A stretch of DNA of 64,000 nt from a bacterium (GCA_030426085.1 JAUHYW010000046.1:1-64000); one strand, 5' to 3'. Positions 9,994 to 18,204 are shown, counted from the first letter of the stretch. The notes: generated from the sequence alone by a model not told the origin. Made by a program: numbers and translations.

Positions 9994-12900
9994 ATGCTGC
10001 ACGTCCCGGTGATGGTGTCGGTCGACAAGCGCGGGGTGCACGACGTGCTGCTGCCCGGGCTGACCCAGCGGGTGTTCCGGGGGGTGAGCCTCGCCGAGCT
10101 GCTCGACGACGTGGCCCTGCACCTCATGGAGATCGTGCCGGGCACCGATCCCGCCCGGCTGCCGCGGCTGCGGCTGTGCCCCGACATCGAGCTGCGCCGG
10201 GTGAAGACCAGCGCCCGCGTCGGCGGCACGGCCCGCAAGCCGGTGATGTGGACCGGGCGGCTGTCGGTGGTGGTGACCCGCTGGAAGGGCGACGGGTTCT
10301 CCGTCTGCCGGGTGCCGCGCATGGGCGTCGAGGCGTTCGCCGTTCAGCACACCTCCGATCTGGAGAGCGCCCTGGCCCGCTTCGTGGCCCGCTGGGCGAA
10401 GCGGCAGGGGGAGGACGGGGTCGAGCCCGAGGCGCTGGCCCCGTTCGAGTGCCGGGGCTACGAGTACCTGGAGGTGCTCGAGGTCGACACTGAGCTGCCG
10501 ACGGTGCTGCCCAGCCGCCCCCCGCCGCGCAAGAAGAAGAAGCAGAAGAAGGCCCGGGGCCCCAAGGCCCGCCGCAAGCCGGGCGAGGTCCGCGCGCGCC
10601 CCAAGCGGCGCCTCGTGCCGCCGCGCACGCTGCGCCAGGTGGGGGTCGATCTGACCCACAAGGCCATCGACGGCCGCCTGGGGCGCACCTTCGGGCGCGA
10701 CGCGCTGGTCGAGCAGGTGATGGCCCAGCTCGAGCGGCCGGGGGCGGCGATATTGCTGGTGGGGCCGCCGGGGGTGGGCAAGACGGCGATCGTCTACGAG
10801 GTCGTGCGCCGGCTGGCCGAGCGGGGCGAGGCGCTGCACGCCCGCAGCGACGTGTGGGCGGTCGACGGCAACCGCATCATCGCCGGCATGAGCGTCGTCG
10901 GCGCCTGGGAGCAGCGCTGCAAGACGATGGTCGCCGAGCTCGAGGCCCGGCAGGACGTGCTGTTCGTCGACGATCTCCCGGGGCTGGTCTACACCGGACG
11001 CACCCGGCAGGCCGACACCAACGTCGCCGCCTTCCTCGAGCCGCACATCGCCCGGGGCGACATCCGGATCATCGGCGAGTGCACCGCCGAGCGCCTGGAG
11101 GCCACCCGGGAGGAGGCGGTGGGCTTCTTCTCCCGGTTCCACGTGGTTCAGGTGCCCGAGCTGGACGAAGATCAGACGCTGATGGTGCTGGTCGATACGC
11201 TGCGGGCCATCGAGGCCCGGGAGCCGGTGAGCATCGCCCCCGAGGTGCTCGAGACGACGCTGGCCCTCACCCGCCGCTTCGAGCGCCGCCAGTGTCATCC
11301 GGGCAAGGCGGTCTCGCTGCTTCAGCGGCTGGTGGGCGATTACGCCGAGGTCGAGCGGGACGACCGCGGGCGGCGCGTCGTCGACCGGGAGACGCTCATC
11401 GGCTTCTTCGCCCGGCGCACCGGCCTGCCCCGCTTCGTGCTGTGGGAGCAGCAGTCGCGGCCCCACGGCGAGATCCTGGCGCACTTCACCCGGCGCATCA
11501 TCGGTCAGCCGGCGGCGAGCGCGGCGGCGGCGGCCATCGTCAGCGTCTTGCAGCAGGGCCTCGACGACCCCGAGCGGCCGCTGGCGACGCTGCTGTTCGT
11601 GGGGCCGACCGGGGTGGGCAAGACCGAGACCGCCAAGGCCCTGGCCGAGTATCTGTTCGGCCACGCCGACCGCCTCATCCGCTTCGACATGAGCGAGTTC
11701 CGCGACCCGTGGTCCACCGCCCGGCTCTTCGGCGATCGTGATCAGCCGGAGGGCGAGCTGACCCGCAAGGTGGCCCAGCAGCCGTTCTCGGTGGTGCTCT
11801 TCGACGAGATCGAGAAGGCCCACCCCCGGGTGTTCGACGCCTTCCTGCAAGTCTTCGGCGAGGGGCGGCTGAGCAACGCGGCCGGGCGCACGACGGACTT
11901 CTGCAACACCATCCTCGTGATGACCAGCAACCTGGGGGTGCGCGACGCGCAGCGGTCGCTGGGCTTCGCGGCGGTGGACGGCGCCCGGGAGGCGTCCCAC
12001 TACCGCAAGGCGGCCGAGGGCTTCTTCCGCCCGGAGTTCTTCAACCGCATCGATCGCATCGTGCCGTTCCGCTCGCTGGCCCGCGAGGATCTGCCGCCGC
12101 TGGTGAAGCGCACCCTGGCGGGCATCCTCGGCCGGCGCGGGCTGCGGCGCAGCGGGGTGATGGTCGAGGTCGAGCCGGAGCTGGTCGAGCTGCTGGTCGA
12201 TCGGGGCTTCGACCCCCGGTTCGGGGCCCGCTCGATGCGCCGGGCGCTGGAGCAGCAGCTCACCGTGCCCCTGGCCCGGCGCATGGTGAGTCAGCCGGTC
12301 GATCGCACGACGCTGGTGCAGCTCTACCGCGAGGGCGAGGCCATCGGCATGACCCTGTGGGGCCTGGCGCCGGTGCCGGCGGTCGGGGCCCCGCCCCGGG
12401 CCATCGACGGCTGGCCGGCGCTGCGGGCCCGGGTGGCCGAGCTGCGGGCCGATCTGGCGGGGCTGATCGGCCCCGAGACCCGGGCCCGGCACGAGGCCGA
12501 GCGGGGGGCGCTGCTCGATCGCTTCAACGCGGCCCGCGCCGCGGGCGAAGGGCTGCCCGATCGGGCGTGGGCCCGGCTGAACCTGCTCAACGGGCTGCTC
12601 GATCCCAAGGCCGGCAGCCGCTTCGGCGGACCGCCGTCGCTGGCCGACATCCGGCTGGGGCTCGAGGCCATCGAGGAGCGCTACCTGTCGCGCTACGACT
12701 TCCTGGAGGAGGTCGAGCTGGTGGGCGCGCAGGCCGAGCCCATCTGGGAGTCGTGGGATCCGAGCCGGGCCCGGGCGGTGGGCACCGAGATGCCCCTGGA
12801 GCGTGATCCGCGGGCGACCTTCGGCCCGGCGGTGACGGCGACGCTGCGCCTGGAGCGCGAGCTGGCCGACGTGGCGTTCCGGGTGGACGCGCTGGGGGAC

Positions 12901-13524
12901 GCCGACCCCCAGGCGGCGCTGGTCCGGGTGCTGCCGGGCACCGACGAGCCGGTCAGCCGGGGCTGGGCGACAGCCGTCGCGCGGCAGCTCGCGGGGGTCC
13001 TGGCCCGGCGGGCCGACGTGCGCTGGTTCGCCCGGGTCGAGGGCCACTGGACGGCGGCCGATCACCCGCCGCGGGACGACGACGACAGCGAGCCGTGGGG
13101 CGCGGCGGACGGGCTGGCGCTGGGCCTGACCGGCTTCGGCGTGCGCCGGCTGGTGGCGGCCGAGACCGGGTTCCACCTGTCGATGCGCTACAGCGGGGCC
13201 GATCTGGTGTGCGCCCTGGCCCGGGTCGATCTGGTCGAGGGCGAGGGTGACGATGGGGGCGGCGCGGTGCAGCGGCTGTCGACAGACGACGCGGCCTTCG
13301 CCGCCTGGCGGGCCGCCCGCCGACGGGGCGAGCTGGCCCCCGATGCACCCGGGCCCCGGCCGCAGGTGCCGCTGCGCCGCCGCTTCGTCTCGGGGGTGGC
13401 GATCGATCCCGAGACCGGCGTCGAGCTGACCCTGCGCGACGGCCTGACCCCGGTCTTCGCCCGCCGGATGCTGGTGGCCCACCGTCGCCGCCGGGCCGGG
13501 CAGGCGCCCGGCGAGGAGGGCTGA
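9994..13524 (+). CDS. divergent Clp-type double-AAA+ ATPase, paralogue 2
   Basis: A 1176-residue protein; the ATG has GGAGGA about eight bases upstream. The N-domain (1-175) differs from Clp_N and is followed by a strongly basic linker (about 179-206, many Lys/Arg). NBD1: Walker A GPPGVGKT (257-264); pore segment GMSVVGAW (298-305) without an aromatic at the usual tyrosine position; Walker B ends Asp326-Asp327 instead of Asp-Glu. NBD2: Walker A GPTGVGKT (537-544), shortened pore loop GDRDQPEGEL (580-589), Walker B Asp604-Glu605, and ClpP-loop-like LGF (656-658). The last 400 residues are helical, then hold a segment (GFGVRRLVAAETGFHLSM, around 1045-1064) resembling the release-factor PCRF stretch ending GVHRL. 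The GGQ loop is absent. It lies 3 bp before paralogue 3, in the same operon. Confidence 0.85.
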   Translation: MLHVPVMVSVDKRGVHDVLLPGLTQRVFRGVSLAELLDDVALHLMEIVPGTDPARLPRLRLCPDIELRRVKTSARVGGTARKPVMWTGRLSVVVTRWKGDGFSVCRVPRMGVEAFAVQHTSDLESALARFVARWAKRQGEDGVEPEALAPFECRGYEYLEVLEVDTELPTVLPSRPPPRKKKKQKKARGPKARRKPGEVRARPKRRLVPPRTLRQVGVDLTHKAIDGRLGRTFGRDALVEQVMAQLERPGAAILLVGPPGVGKTAIVYEVVRRLAERGEALHARSDVWAVDGNRIIAGMSVVGAWEQRCKTMVAELEARQDVLFVDDLPGLVYTGRTRQADTNVAAFLEPHIARGDIRIIGECTAERLEATREEAVGFFSRFHVVQVPELDEDQTLMVLVDTLRAIEAREPVSIAPEVLETTLALTRRFERRQCHPGKAVSLLQRLVGDYAEVERDDRGRRVVDRETLIGFFARRTGLPRFVLWEQQSRPHGEILAHFTRRIIGQPAASAAAAAIVSVLQQGLDDPERPLATLLFVGPTGVGKTETAKALAEYLFGHADRLIRFDMSEFRDPWSTARLFGDRDQPEGELTRKVAQQPFSVVLFDEIEKAHPRVFDAFLQVFGEGRLSNAAGRTTDFCNTILVMTSNLGVRDAQRSLGFAAVDGAREASHYRKAAEGFFRPEFFNRIDRIVPFRSLAREDLPPLVKRTLAGILGRRGLRRSGVMVEVEPELVELLVDRGFDPRFGARSMRRALEQQLTVPLARRMVSQPVDRTTLVQLYREGEAIGMTLWGLAPVPAVGAPPRAIDGWPALRARVAELRADLAGLIGPETRARHEAERGALLDRFNAARAAGEGLPDRAWARLNLLNGLLDPKAGSRFGGPPSLADIRLGLEAIEERYLSRYDFLEEVELVGAQAEPIWESWDPSRARAVGTEMPLERDPRATFGPAVTATLRLERELADVAFRVDALGDADPQAALVRVLPGTDEPVSRGWATAVARQLAGVLARRADVRWFARVEGHWTAADHPPRDDDDSEPWGAADGLALGLTGFGVRRLVAAETGFHLSMRYSGADLVCALARVDLVEGEGDDGGGAVQRLSTDDAAFAAWRAARRRGELAPDAPGPRPQVPLRRRFVSGVAIDPETGVELTLRDGLTPVFARRMLVAHRRRRAGQAPGEEG

Positions 13525-13527
13525 GTC

Positions 13528-16500
13528 ATGCAGCAGCGCTTCCACCTCTTCGTGCGGCAGCACCCCAACGACTGGCTGACGGTCTCGGTGCTCAGCCACC
13601 CCCGCTACGCCGCCTTCGGCCCGACGATCGGGCCCCTCAAAGAGCAGCTCGCCGAGGTGCTGAGCCACGAGCTGGGCGAGGGCCGGATCTCGGCGACCGA
13701 CGCGGTCTTCGACGACATCGGCCGCCGATCGCTCGAGCTGGAGCTGCGGGCGGTGCAGCACGACCGCCTCATCCGGGTGCCGATGCGCTTCACGCTGCTG
13801 GTCCGCCCGCTGCCGAAGGCCGGCGACGACGTCTTCGAGGTCCGCATCCCCCGGCTCGATCGGGTCTTCCGCATCAGCGGGGCCGACAACATCCGGCCGT
13901 GGAGCGAGGAGATCATCCGGGGGCACTTCCACCTCGACCCGGTCGAGGCGCTGCTGCCCTACCAGAGCGCGCGCGGCGAGCGGCTGGACGAGGTGCTGGT
14001 CACCTGGCAGCGGCCCAAGAGCAAGGCGGCGCTGAAGCGGGCGGCGAAGCAGGCCCGGGCCACGGCCGAGGAGGATGATCCGTTCGGCTTCGGCCACACC
14101 CCCCGGCGCACGCCGCTGGCCCAGGTGGGGGTCGAGCTGGTCGAAGAGGCCCGCGCGGGGCGCATCCCCCGGGCCGAGCTGCGCGATGATCTGATCGAGC
14201 GGCTGCTGGGCATCCTCGACGCGCCGCACGCCCGCAGCCTGCTGCTGCTGGGGCCGTCGGGGGTGGGCAAGACCGCGCTGGTGCACGAGCTGGCCCACCG
14301 CGTCGCCGAGGGCCGGGCCCCCGACCGCCTGCACGGGGTCCCCATCTGGCACGTCACTGGGGGGCGCATCATCGCCGGCATGAAGTACCTCGGCGAGTGG
14401 CAGGCCCGGTGTCAGGCCATCGTCGAGGAGGTCCGCGCCTGCCGGGGGCTGCTCTTCGTCGAGTCGCCCTACGAGCTGATGACCGCCGGCGGGTCGGACG
14501 GCATGAACGTGGCCAGCTTCCTGCTCGGCCCGATGCGCAGCGGCGAGATCACGGTCATCGCCGAGGCCACCCCCGACGGGCTGCTGCTCGCCGAGCAGTC
14601 GGGGCCGGGCTTCGTCGAGGCCCTGCGCCGGGTGCCGGTGCCCCCGTTCGAGCCCGACGCGGCCCGGGCCATCCTCGAGCGGGCGGCGGTGCGGCTGTCG
14701 AAAGAGCACAAGGTGCGCTTCACCGACGCCGGCCTGAGCCGGGCGCTGGACGTGCTGGCCCGCTTCGGCGACGCCGACGCGCTGCCCGGCTCGGGGCTGG
14801 AGCTGATGGGGCACATGGCCCGGCTGCCGGCGAGCGAGGGCCGGGCGGCGCAGCGGGTCGAGGATCGCCCGGCGCTGGGTCCGGCCGAGGCGGTGCGGGC
14901 GTTCGCCCGGCGCTCGGGCTTCTCCGAGCGGCTCATCGACCCCGACGTGCTGCTCGACGCGGACGCGATCCAGCGGTGGTTCGAAGAGCGCATCATCGGC
15001 CAGCCCGACGCCACCGAGCTGCTGACGAACCTCATCCTGGTCATCAAGGCCAGCCTCGACGATCCGCAGCGGCCGCTGGGCTCGTTCCTGTTCATGGGCC
15101 CGACCGGGGTGGGCAAGACCGAGTCGGCGCTGACCCTGGCCGAGTACCTGTTCGGCGACCGGGAGCGGGTCATCCGCTTCGACATGAGCGAGTACGGCTA
15201 CCCGGGCAGCGCCGCCCGGCTGGTGGGCGTCGGGCGGCAGGAGGGCGACCTGACCCGCAAGGTGCGCGAGCAGCCGTTCTGCGTGCTGCTGCTCGACGAG
15301 GTCGAGAAGGCCGACGGCGAGGTGTTCGACATCCTGCTGCAAGTGCTCGGCGAGGGGCGGTTGACCGACGGCACCGGGCGCACGGTGCGCTTCGGGCACG
15401 CCATCGTGATCATGACCAGCAACCTGGGCGCGAGCGATCGGCGGCGCATCGGGCTGGGTGGCATCGAGCGGCCGCATGCCATGGCGCAGCACTACCGCGA
15501 GGCGGCGCAGGCGTTCTTCCGGCCGGAGTTCGTCAACCGGGTCGACTTCCTGGTGCCCTTCGCCCCGCTGGACGCGCCCGCGGTGCGGGGCATCGCCCGG
15601 CGCATGCTGGACGCGGCGCTGAAGCGGGAGGGCTTCGCCCGGCGAGGCATCACGGTGAGGCCGCGGGACGAAGTCCTCGATCTGTTGATGCGGCACGGCT
15701 TCGACCCGGAGTACGGGGCCCGGCCGATGAAGCGGGCGGTCGAGCAGCGGGTGCTGGTGCCGCTCTCCCGGCGGCTGGTGCTGCGGCAGACGAGCCGGCC
15801 GGCGGACTTCGAGCTGTACGTGCACGACGGGCGGGTGGCGGTGGTCGACTCGACCGGGCCGGCCGGCGGCCCGTGCCCCGCGCTGGCCGGGCTGGCGGCG
15901 AGCCACGACGGGCTGTGGCGCGATCGCATCCGCGCCATCCGGGCCCGCTTGCAGCAATGGGATCAGAGCCGGCTGCTGCACGACCTGCGGGCGGCCGGCG
16001 CCGAGGACGAGGCCGCCCTGGCCCTGCCCCGGCGGGTCGAGGCGGCCCGGGCGGCGATCGTCGACCTGGACCCGCTGGGCGAGGCGCCCGACGCGGCGGC
16101 GGTGGCCCGACGCCAGCAGGCAGGCGAAGCCATGGATGCCATCCTGCGTACGCTGGAGTGGGATCTGTGCCTCGCCGCGCTCGAGACCCGGGATGACATC
16201 ACGCTGGCGATCGACTCCCCCACCCTGCACCCGGCGGGGCGGGCGGCGGCCGAGCGGCTGGCGGCGGCCTACGCGGCGTGGGGCGAGGCCCGGGGGTTCA
16301 CCGTCGAGCGCGGCGAGCGGGACGGCGTGTGGCAGGTGTCGGTCGCCGGGCCGTCGGCGGGCACGCTGCTGGGGCTGGAGGTCGGCCGGCATCGGCTGAT
16401 GCCGGAGGACGACGCCGATCGGGCGGTCGATCTGTGGGTCCGGGCCGAGGGCGAGGCCCCGGATGCCACCGTGCGCGAGATCAGCGGCGATACGCTGTGG

Positions 16501-16605
16501 GATCCGACCGCCGAGGTCGAGCGCCCGGTCGGGCTCGACGGGTTGAGCGCGGCGCTGGACGACTTCCTGCTCGCCCGCCTGTGCCGGGCGGTGGCCGACT
16601 CATGA
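13528..16605 (+). CDS. divergent Clp-type double-AAA+ ATPase, paralogue 3
   Basis: A 1025-residue protein starting 3 bp after paralogue 2, with GAGGAGGG as ribosome site. Its N-terminus (FHLFVRQHPND) resembles that of paralogue 1. NBD1: Walker A GPSGVGKT (242-249), aromatic pore segment GMKYLGEW (284-291), but Walker B Asp-Glu is Glu312-Ser313. NBD2: Walker A GPTGVGKT (524-531), shortened pore loop GVGRQEGDL (567-575), Walker B Asp590-Glu591, and ClpA-like IGL (641-643) where ClpA carries its ClpP-docking tripeptide. The C-terminal 270 residues include GEARGFTVE (919-927) and VGRHRLM (952-958), which line up by eye with WAERRGFKVE and GVHRLVR of the RF2 PCRF domain. The GGQ motif is absent. 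Its stop overlaps the start of the 70-residue membrane protein. Confidence 0.85.
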   Translation: MQQRFHLFVRQHPNDWLTVSVLSHPRYAAFGPTIGPLKEQLAEVLSHELGEGRISATDAVFDDIGRRSLELELRAVQHDRLIRVPMRFTLLVRPLPKAGDDVFEVRIPRLDRVFRISGADNIRPWSEEIIRGHFHLDPVEALLPYQSARGERLDEVLVTWQRPKSKAALKRAAKQARATAEEDDPFGFGHTPRRTPLAQVGVELVEEARAGRIPRAELRDDLIERLLGILDAPHARSLLLLGPSGVGKTALVHELAHRVAEGRAPDRLHGVPIWHVTGGRIIAGMKYLGEWQARCQAIVEEVRACRGLLFVESPYELMTAGGSDGMNVASFLLGPMRSGEITVIAEATPDGLLLAEQSGPGFVEALRRVPVPPFEPDAARAILERAAVRLSKEHKVRFTDAGLSRALDVLARFGDADALPGSGLELMGHMARLPASEGRAAQRVEDRPALGPAEAVRAFARRSGFSERLIDPDVLLDADAIQRWFEERIIGQPDATELLTNLILVIKASLDDPQRPLGSFLFMGPTGVGKTESALTLAEYLFGDRERVIRFDMSEYGYPGSAARLVGVGRQEGDLTRKVREQPFCVLLLDEVEKADGEVFDILLQVLGEGRLTDGTGRTVRFGHAIVIMTSNLGASDRRRIGLGGIERPHAMAQHYREAAQAFFRPEFVNRVDFLVPFAPLDAPAVRGIARRMLDAALKREGFARRGITVRPRDEVLDLLMRHGFDPEYGARPMKRAVEQRVLVPLSRRLVLRQTSRPADFELYVHDGRVAVVDSTGPAGGPCPALAGLAASHDGLWRDRIRAIRARLQQWDQSRLLHDLRAAGAEDEAALALPRRVEAARAAIVDLDPLGEAPDAAAVARRQQAGEAMDAILRTLEWDLCLAALETRDDITLAIDSPTLHPAGRAAAERLAAAYAAWGEARGFTVERGERDGVWQVSVAGPSAGTLLGLEVGRHRLMPEDDADRAVDLWVRAEGEAPDATVREISGDTLWDPTAEVERPVGLDGLSAALDDFLLARLCRAVADS

Positions 16606-16814
16606 GATCGCTACCCCTGCGGGGGGCGCTGCGGGCGACGGGTCTGGCCGGATGCCTGATCGTCTTCGCCGTCTGGGGGCTCGACGCGCTGGCCCGGCAC
16701 CAGATCCCGTTCTGGGCGGGCATGGGGCCCGACCAGAAGCGGTGCCACCTCGAGGCGTGGCTCTCGGGTCACCCGGCGGTCTTCGGGGCCGGGCGCTGCG
16801 AGAGCCTGGAGTGA
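16602..16814 (+). CDS. small single-span membrane protein, last gene of the clp-like operon
   Basis: Seventy residues, beginning with an ATG that overlaps the stop of AAA+ paralogue 3 (ATGA). One hydrophobic segment spans about residues 10-29, after a basic N-terminus (MRSLPLRGALR), so an N-in orientation is likely. The rest is a short tail with two cysteines (CHLE and GRCESLE) that could form a disulfide outside the cytoplasm. Family not recognised. Coupling and G/C-rich third positions support a real gene. Inference: a membrane anchor or regulator for the AAA+ proteins. Confidence 0.6.
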   Translation: MRSLPLRGALRATGLAGCLIVFAVWGLDALARHQIPFWAGMGPDQKRCHLEAWLSGHPAVFGAGRCESLE

Positions 16815-16877
16815 CGCCCTCGGGCCGGCGCCCGTGATACCGTGCGTTGCCGCATCCCGCGGCCGACAGGAGAACCG

Positions 16878-17471
16878 ATGAAGCTGTACCACAACCCCCG
16901 CTCGCGCTCGACGCGCCCCAACTGGCTGCTCGAAGAGATCGGCCTCGACGCCGAGCGGGTGTCCATCGACTTCGCCAAGGGCGAGCAGAAGTCGCCCGAG
17001 TACCTCGCGATCAACCCGCTGGGCCAGCTCCCGGCCTTCACCGAGGGCGAGGCGACCATCACCGAGTCGCTGGCGATCTGCCTCTACCTCGCCGACGTGC
17101 ACGGACCGCACCTCGTGCCGCCGCCGGGCCCCGGTCGGGCGTCCTACTACCGGTGGATGGTCTACCCGGTCGGCACGCTCGAGCCCCGGGCCATGGAGGT
17201 CTTCCATCACAAGGCGGGCGGCGACGCCGAGAAGCTGGCCGAGGCCAAGGCCAAGCTCGACGCCTCGGTGGAGGTCGTGGCCGATGCCTTCGGCGAGGGC
17301 CCGTGGGTGCTCGGCGAGCAGTTCACCACGGCCGATGTCATGCTGGGATCGACCCTGATGTGGCTGAGCATGATGGGACAGATCGAGCTGCCCCCGGTGT
17401 TGCAGGGGTGGGTCGGCCGCATCATGCAGCGCCCCGCGTGGCAGCGGGCGTTCGCCGCCAGCGGCGGCTGA
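16878..17471 (+). CDS. glutathione S-transferase family protein
   Basis: A 197-residue cytosolic protein with the two-domain GST layout. The N-terminal thioredoxin-like domain starts MKLYHNPRSRSTRPNWLLEE, with the Ser/Thr-rich active-site region and the glutathione-binding ITES motif (about 56-59); an all-helical C-terminal domain follows. Substrate unknown; the family conjugates or reduces electrophiles with glutathione. AGGAGA lies a few bases before the ATG. A -10-like TACCGT at 16838-16843 is 35 bp upstream, so it probably has its own promoter, separate from the AAA+ operon ending at 16814. Confidence 0.88.
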   Translation: MKLYHNPRSRSTRPNWLLEEIGLDAERVSIDFAKGEQKSPEYLAINPLGQLPAFTEGEATITESLAICLYLADVHGPHLVPPPGPGRASYYRWMVYPVGTLEPRAMEVFHHKAGGDAEKLAEAKAKLDASVEVVADAFGEGPWVLGEQFTTADVMLGSTLMWLSMMGQIELPPVLQGWVGRIMQRPAWQRAFAASGG

Positions 17472-17576
17472 TTCGAAGGCACACGCCGGTGCGTGCGACG
17501 GGTGCTGCGTACGGCCCTTCGGGCGCTCCTCCCGATGGGGCCGACACAGCGGGGCCGCAGTCACCGCGACCCACCG

Positions 17577-17665
17577 TGCCCGGGGCAGGATTCGAACCTG
17601 CATGCGCCGCCCGAGGCGCAGACGATTTTAAGTCGCCCGTGTCTGACCAGTTTCACCACCCGGGC
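17577..17665 (-). tRNA. tRNA-Leu (anticodon UAA)
   Basis: An 89-base class II tRNA on the minus strand. The acceptor arms GCCCGGG (5', ending at 17665) and CCCGGGC (3') pair fully, with discriminator A at 17577. The anticodon loop CTTAAAA gives anticodon TAA, reading UUA/UUG. The T-arm is CAGGTTCGAATCCTG, and a long variable arm, as in leucine tRNAs, lies between. No CCA is encoded; the next genomic bases are CGG. Confidence 0.95.
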
Positions 17666-17680
17666 AGGGTTGGCGTGCTC

Positions 17681-17709
17681 ATGAAACGCGAGTGATGGGC
17701 GCGCGTCAA
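17681..17709 (-). promoter_or_regulatory. promoter of tRNA-Leu
   Basis: On the minus strand TTGACG (17709-17704), a 17-bp spacer and TTTCAT (17686-17681) match sigma-70 elements at 5/6 and 4/6 positions. The expected transcription start is about 9 bases before the mature tRNA 5' end, a typical short leader. Confidence 0.55.
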
Positions 17710-17715
17710 GGGATC

Positions 17716-17736
17716 GGGCATTACATGGGCATTACA
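17716..17736. repeat. two GGGCATTACA direct repeats upstream of the tRNA promoter
   Basis: GGGCATTACA occurs at 17716-17725 and again at 17727-17736, a period of 11 bp or about one helical turn. It sits just upstream of the tRNA-Leu -35 element, where activators or UP-element contacts act. The repeat is more A/T-rich than its surroundings. Confidence 0.45.
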
Positions 17737-17766
17737 GCGGCCGGACCCTCGGCGCCGGCCCGGCGC

Positions 17767-18204
17767 TCAGCGGGTGGCCACCCACTCCGCCGAGCCATTC
17801 GGCGTCTCCCACAAACGGATGCGCACGACCTCGACCCCGTGCGGCTCGAGCAGCCGGCGGGCGATGACGGCCAGCTCGGCGACGACGGCCTCGGCGGTGG
17901 GCGGGCGCTCGATCCAGTACACCGGCCGGCCGTGAGCCGCGTTGCTCGCGGCGATGGCCGCGGTGGCCGGATCGGGGTCGCCCTTCATGACGATCGCGGT
18001 GTGATCCCAATGCTCGTCGATCCAGCCGCCGACCTCGCGCTTGATGACCCCGAAGTCGACCACCCGCCCGCAATGATCGAGCTCGGGCGCGGTGCAGTGG
18101 ATCTCGGCGGCGTAGCGATGTCCATGCCACGCCGAGCACTTGTGCTCGTGGTCGGGGATGCGATGCATGGCGTCCCACTCGAGGCGGCGGATGCAGGTGA
18201 GCAC
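17767..18204 (-). CDS. queD: 6-carboxytetrahydropterin synthase QueD
   Basis: A 145-residue enzyme of the 6-pyruvoyl-tetrahydropterin synthase fold. In queuosine biosynthesis QueD makes 6-carboxy-5,6,7,8-tetrahydropterin from dihydroneopterin triphosphate. Family features near the N-terminus are the zinc histidines (H14, then HGH at 27-29), catalytic Cys23, and a C-terminal RLWETPNGSAEW segment with the conserved Glu of the T-fold. I chose the GTG at 18204 because it follows AGGAGA and gives a normal N-terminus; another GTG at 18216 would add four residues. The gene is divergent from queC-queE. Confidence 0.88.
   Translation of the reverse strand: MLTCIRRLEWDAMHRIPDHEHKCSAWHGHRYAAEIHCTAPELDHCGRVVDFGVIKREVGGWIDEHWDHTAIVMKGDPDPATAAIAASNAAHGRPVYWIERPPTAEAVVAELAVIARRLLEPHGVEVVRIRLWETPNGSAEWVATR

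Noticed and set aside
9964-16392. A 2,142-codon open frame on the minus strand across AAA+ paralogues 2 and 3
   Set aside because: It is antisense to two proteins with clear AAA+ motifs. Its translation is a low-complexity Arg/Pro/Gln/His-rich chain. It arises because stop codons are rare in this GC-rich sequence.
4979-16605. The clp-like genes as ClpV of a type VI secretion system or ClpB chaperones
   Set aside because: No sheath, tube, baseplate or membrane-complex genes lie nearby, the ClpB M-domain is missing, the N-domain is not Clp_N, and the NBD2 pore loop is deleted.
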